This document shows, piece by piece, positions 62,449 through 64,000 of a DNA stretch of 64,000 bases (positions within the stretch are counted from its first letter, which is position 1; every line of letters begins with the position of its first letter). The stretch lies in NCBI GenBank assembly GCA_031382085.1, contig JANMYM010000062.1, positions 1-64,000 on the forward strand. The letters run 5' to 3'. Below the pieces are notes generated by a model. That model did no database searches, was not told where the DNA came from, and saw nothing but the letters and a program-made list of their open reading frames with translations. The stretch is from UBA964 sp031382085. Its GTDB lineage: Bacteria > Pseudomonadota > Gammaproteobacteria > Steroidobacterales > Steroidobacteraceae. Made by a program: the position numbers and the translations under genes.

Positions 62449-63687
62449 ATGAGCAGTGCACGCACCCTGGGCATCTGTGCCGGACTCATCGGACTGACCT
62501 TCGCGGCGCCGTCTTCAGCCGCCGTTGCGCAGGTGGAGCTCGACGCCCTGCGTGCCGGCAGCGCAGGGGTGGAGCTCGCCGGCATTGTCGTCGCAACCAG
62601 TGACCGCATGGGCCGCCTGCAGACCCGCGCCAGTGGCTGTGCGCGATTCGCCGCCAACGGTCACGATTGCGCCGCGCCACTGCGGCCCGACGGACTGATG
62701 CGCAGCGCGTCGATTTCCAAGATGCTCACCGCAGCGGAGGTTCTGCAGTTGGCCCGGCGGCGTCACCTGTCGCTGGATCAGGATGTTAGCTCGCTGCTCG
62801 GATTCGAGCTTCGGAACGCGGCTTTTCCGGGCCAGGCGATCACGGTCCGGCACTTGCTCAACCACACATCGTCGATTGTGGACGGCGAACAGTACTGGCT
62901 GCCCTGGCCGCAGGTCATTGACGCGACCACGACCAGCACCCACCGGTTCGATCCGGATCACAGGCCGGGGAGTTATTTCCGCTATTGCAATTTCAACTAT
63001 GTATTGCTCGGACAGATTATTGAGCGCGTAGGCAGGCAACGCTTCGATGTGTTGATGCACCGCGACCAGTTCAGGCCGCGCTCCATAGTCGCAGGCTACA
63101 ACTGGAATTTCGCGCGCGCCTTCGATCCACGCCGTGTCGTCACGCTGTACCGCAAGCAAACCGAGTCCGGATCCTGGAATCCTGCCGGGCCCTGGATCGC
63201 GCAGGTCGATGATTTTGGCGGCGCCCCGCCACCTAACAATGTCGACCTTGCGCAGTATCGCTTCGGCGTCAACGGCTCGGTCTTTTCTCCACATGGCGGT
63301 TTGCGAATTTCGCTGCCTGATCTCGCGCGCTGGTTTTCGCAGCTGGACCGCAGCGCGTTTGCCGCAATGCGTGCGTCACCGTTCCTGCTCCGTTCAGATG
63401 GCAGCAATGGCGACAGTGAGCACGGGTTCTATCGCGATTTTGGTCTCGGCATGCATTCGCGCGAGCTACCAGGCGTCGGCGCGGTCTGGGGACATTTCGG
63501 CGAAGCCTATGGCTTGCGCGCCGCCCTCCTGCGCGACCCTGCATCGCAGCAAGTATGGGCCTATGCGATCACAGGTTATGCCGACGACCCCGAACGGCAC
63601 CCGGGGACTAACGCCGGACTGGACAGTGCACAGCAAGCGCTGCTGGAACTATTGGGCCGCAGCGGATCGGGTAACCTTAACCGATGA
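62449..63687 (+). CDS. Beta-lactamase-related serine hydrolase, exported
   Basis: 412-residue class C beta-lactamase/DD-peptidase-fold protein with a signal peptide (about residues 1-24, ending SSAAVA). The active-site set is present: SISK (Ser-x-x-Lys, about residue 87-90), Tyr-x-Asn as YCN in SYFRYCNFNYVLLG and a His-x-Gly as HFG in VWGHFGEAYG. The flanking fold features MRSASISKMLTAAEVLQLARRRHLSLDQ and HLLNHTSSI are typical. Esterase, peptidase or lactamase function cannot be told. Its start is 57 bases from the divergent fumarase gene. A small ORF overlaps its stop as ATGA. Confidence 0.86.
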   Translation: MSSARTLGICAGLIGLTFAAPSSAAVAQVELDALRAGSAGVELAGIVVATSDRMGRLQTRASGCARFAANGHDCAAPLRPDGLMRSASISKMLTAAEVLQLARRRHLSLDQDVSSLLGFELRNAAFPGQAITVRHLLNHTSSIVDGEQYWLPWPQVIDATTTSTHRFDPDHRPGSYFRYCNFNYVLLGQIIERVGRQRFDVLMHRDQFRPRSIVAGYNWNFARAFDPRRVVTLYRKQTESGSWNPAGPWIAQVDDFGGAPPPNNVDLAQYRFGVNGSVFSPHGGLRISLPDLARWFSQLDRSAFAAMRASPFLLRSDGSNGDSEHGFYRDFGLGMHSRELPGVGAVWGHFGEAYGLRAALLRDPASQQVWAYAITGYADDPERHPGTNAGLDSAQQALLELLGRSGSGNLNR

Positions 63688-63845
63688 GCATTGCGGCAAC
63701 CCTGGATCCGCCGTCACCCACGCGCCCAGCCTTGCTGCGAGCACGCTGGCTCGGGGTGCTGGTCGCGGTTGGCATCATCGATCACATGACCATCGATACA
63801 ACGGGAAAATTCTGGGATTACAACGGCGGCCAACTGCCCGGGTAG
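63684..63845 (+). CDS. Small hypothetical ORF coupled to the serine hydrolase
   Basis: 53-residue ORF whose ATG overlaps the preceding stop as ATGA and which ends 8 bases before the next ATG. The product has a Pro-rich N-terminus, a short hydrophobic segment (WLGVLVAVGIID) and a polar tail (TGKFWDYNGGQLPG). I do not recognise it. Tight coupling on both sides argues for a real gene; it could also be a remnant. Confidence 0.5.
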   Translation: MSIAATLDPPSPTRPALLRARWLGVLVAVGIIDHMTIDTTGKFWDYNGGQLPG

Positions 63846-63853
63846 GAAAACAT

Positions 63854-64000
63854 ATGGCCAATCGCAATCGACGGCGTCTGTTGACCGCATCACTGCTGGC
63901 GCCCGCGCTGGCGGCCGCTGCGACCCGCGCGCGCAGTCCGAAAATCCGCGCCGCCGCGGCACCTCTTGACCTGACACAAGCAGCTAACAGCCTGCGTGCG
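63854..64000 (+). CDS. N-terminal part of an exported protein of unknown function, continues past the window
   Basis: The ATG at 63854 follows AGGAAAA by a few bases and opens a frame of 49 codons to the window edge. The N-terminus NRNRRRLLTASLLAPALAAAA is an Arg-rich signal peptide, possibly Tat-type, with cleavage about residue 20. The following part (RAAAAPLDLTQAANSLRA) is too short to assign; an amidase or other secreted enzyme is possible but not shown. Confidence 0.6.
   Translation, partial: MANRNRRRLLTASLLAPALAAAATRARSPKIRAAAAPLDLTQAANSLRA

Overview
The window is a gene-dense chromosomal segment (about 64% G+C by eye) from a Gram-negative bacterium, most likely a gammaproteobacterium. 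Evidence for this is the kdsD-kdsC-lptCAB-rpoN-hpf-rapZ run, a petABC-type cytochrome bc1 operon beside an AlgW/DegS-type protease and murA (the order known from Pseudomonas), glnE, tolC next to a PCMT-family gene, waaA with a Kdo kinase gene, and a class I fumarase. Genus cannot be set from this sequence. I see no rRNA, tRNA, insertion sequence, prophage or CRISPR array. No gene-free stretch exceeds 300 bases.

Layout. 1-4.7 kb: petB (partial) and petA on the minus strand, a DegS/AlgW protease on plus, then murA and ibaG on minus. 4.8-12.2 kb: one long plus-strand unit kdsD-kdsC-lptC-lptA-lptB-rpoN-hpf-rapZ-mgtE for Kdo synthesis, LPS transport and nitrogen/stress control. The PTS(Ntr) genes usual in this unit are missing. 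12.2-18.4 kb: patatin, exported Bcp peroxiredoxin, then minus-strand acylase-moxR-VWA. 18.4-24.1 kb: minus-strand tkt-gap-pgk-pyk operon. 24.2-26.9 kb: metK and ahcY, with an SAH riboswitch between them and a strong terminator after them. 27-30.1 kb: cpdA-like phosphodiesterase, TraB/GumN protein, CPBP protease. 29.5-34.5 kb: LON-domain protein, ubiX, mpl, an orphan membrane protein, rnd, adk. 34.5-39.7 kb: sodC, PPi-dependent phosphofructokinase, a Rieske-flavodoxin fusion and the proton-pumping pyrophosphatase hppA. 39.8-41.7 kb: a bufferin-type RiPP locus (bufA, bufB, bufC). 41.7-51.3 kb: M24 peptidase, GGDEF-EAL protein, PCMT-like protein, tolC, waaA, Kdo kinase, glycosyltransferase 9 and DUF6165. 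51.3-54.6 kb: two tandem DUF1838 genes plus a VOC/alpha-beta-hydrolase fusion. 54.7-64 kb: zinc-finger protein, glnE, SDR, HDOD, sthA, fumarase, a beta-lactamase-like serine hydrolase, a small ORF and the start of an exported protein.

Themes. Envelope and LPS biogenesis recur (murA, kdsD/C, lptCAB, mpl, waaA, Kdo kinase, GT9). Central carbon metabolism is well represented (tkt-gap-pgk-pyk, pfp, hppA, sthA, fumarase), and PPi seems to be used as an energy currency. The methyl cycle is covered by metK and ahcY under SAH control. The least explained loci are the DUF1838/VOC-hydrolase cluster, whose hydrolase lacks the usual Ser and His, the Rieske-flavodoxin fusion, and the minimal bufferin locus. 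At sequence level the pentamer GTTAG/CTAAC recurs about every 500 bp through genes of both strands and in every reading frame.
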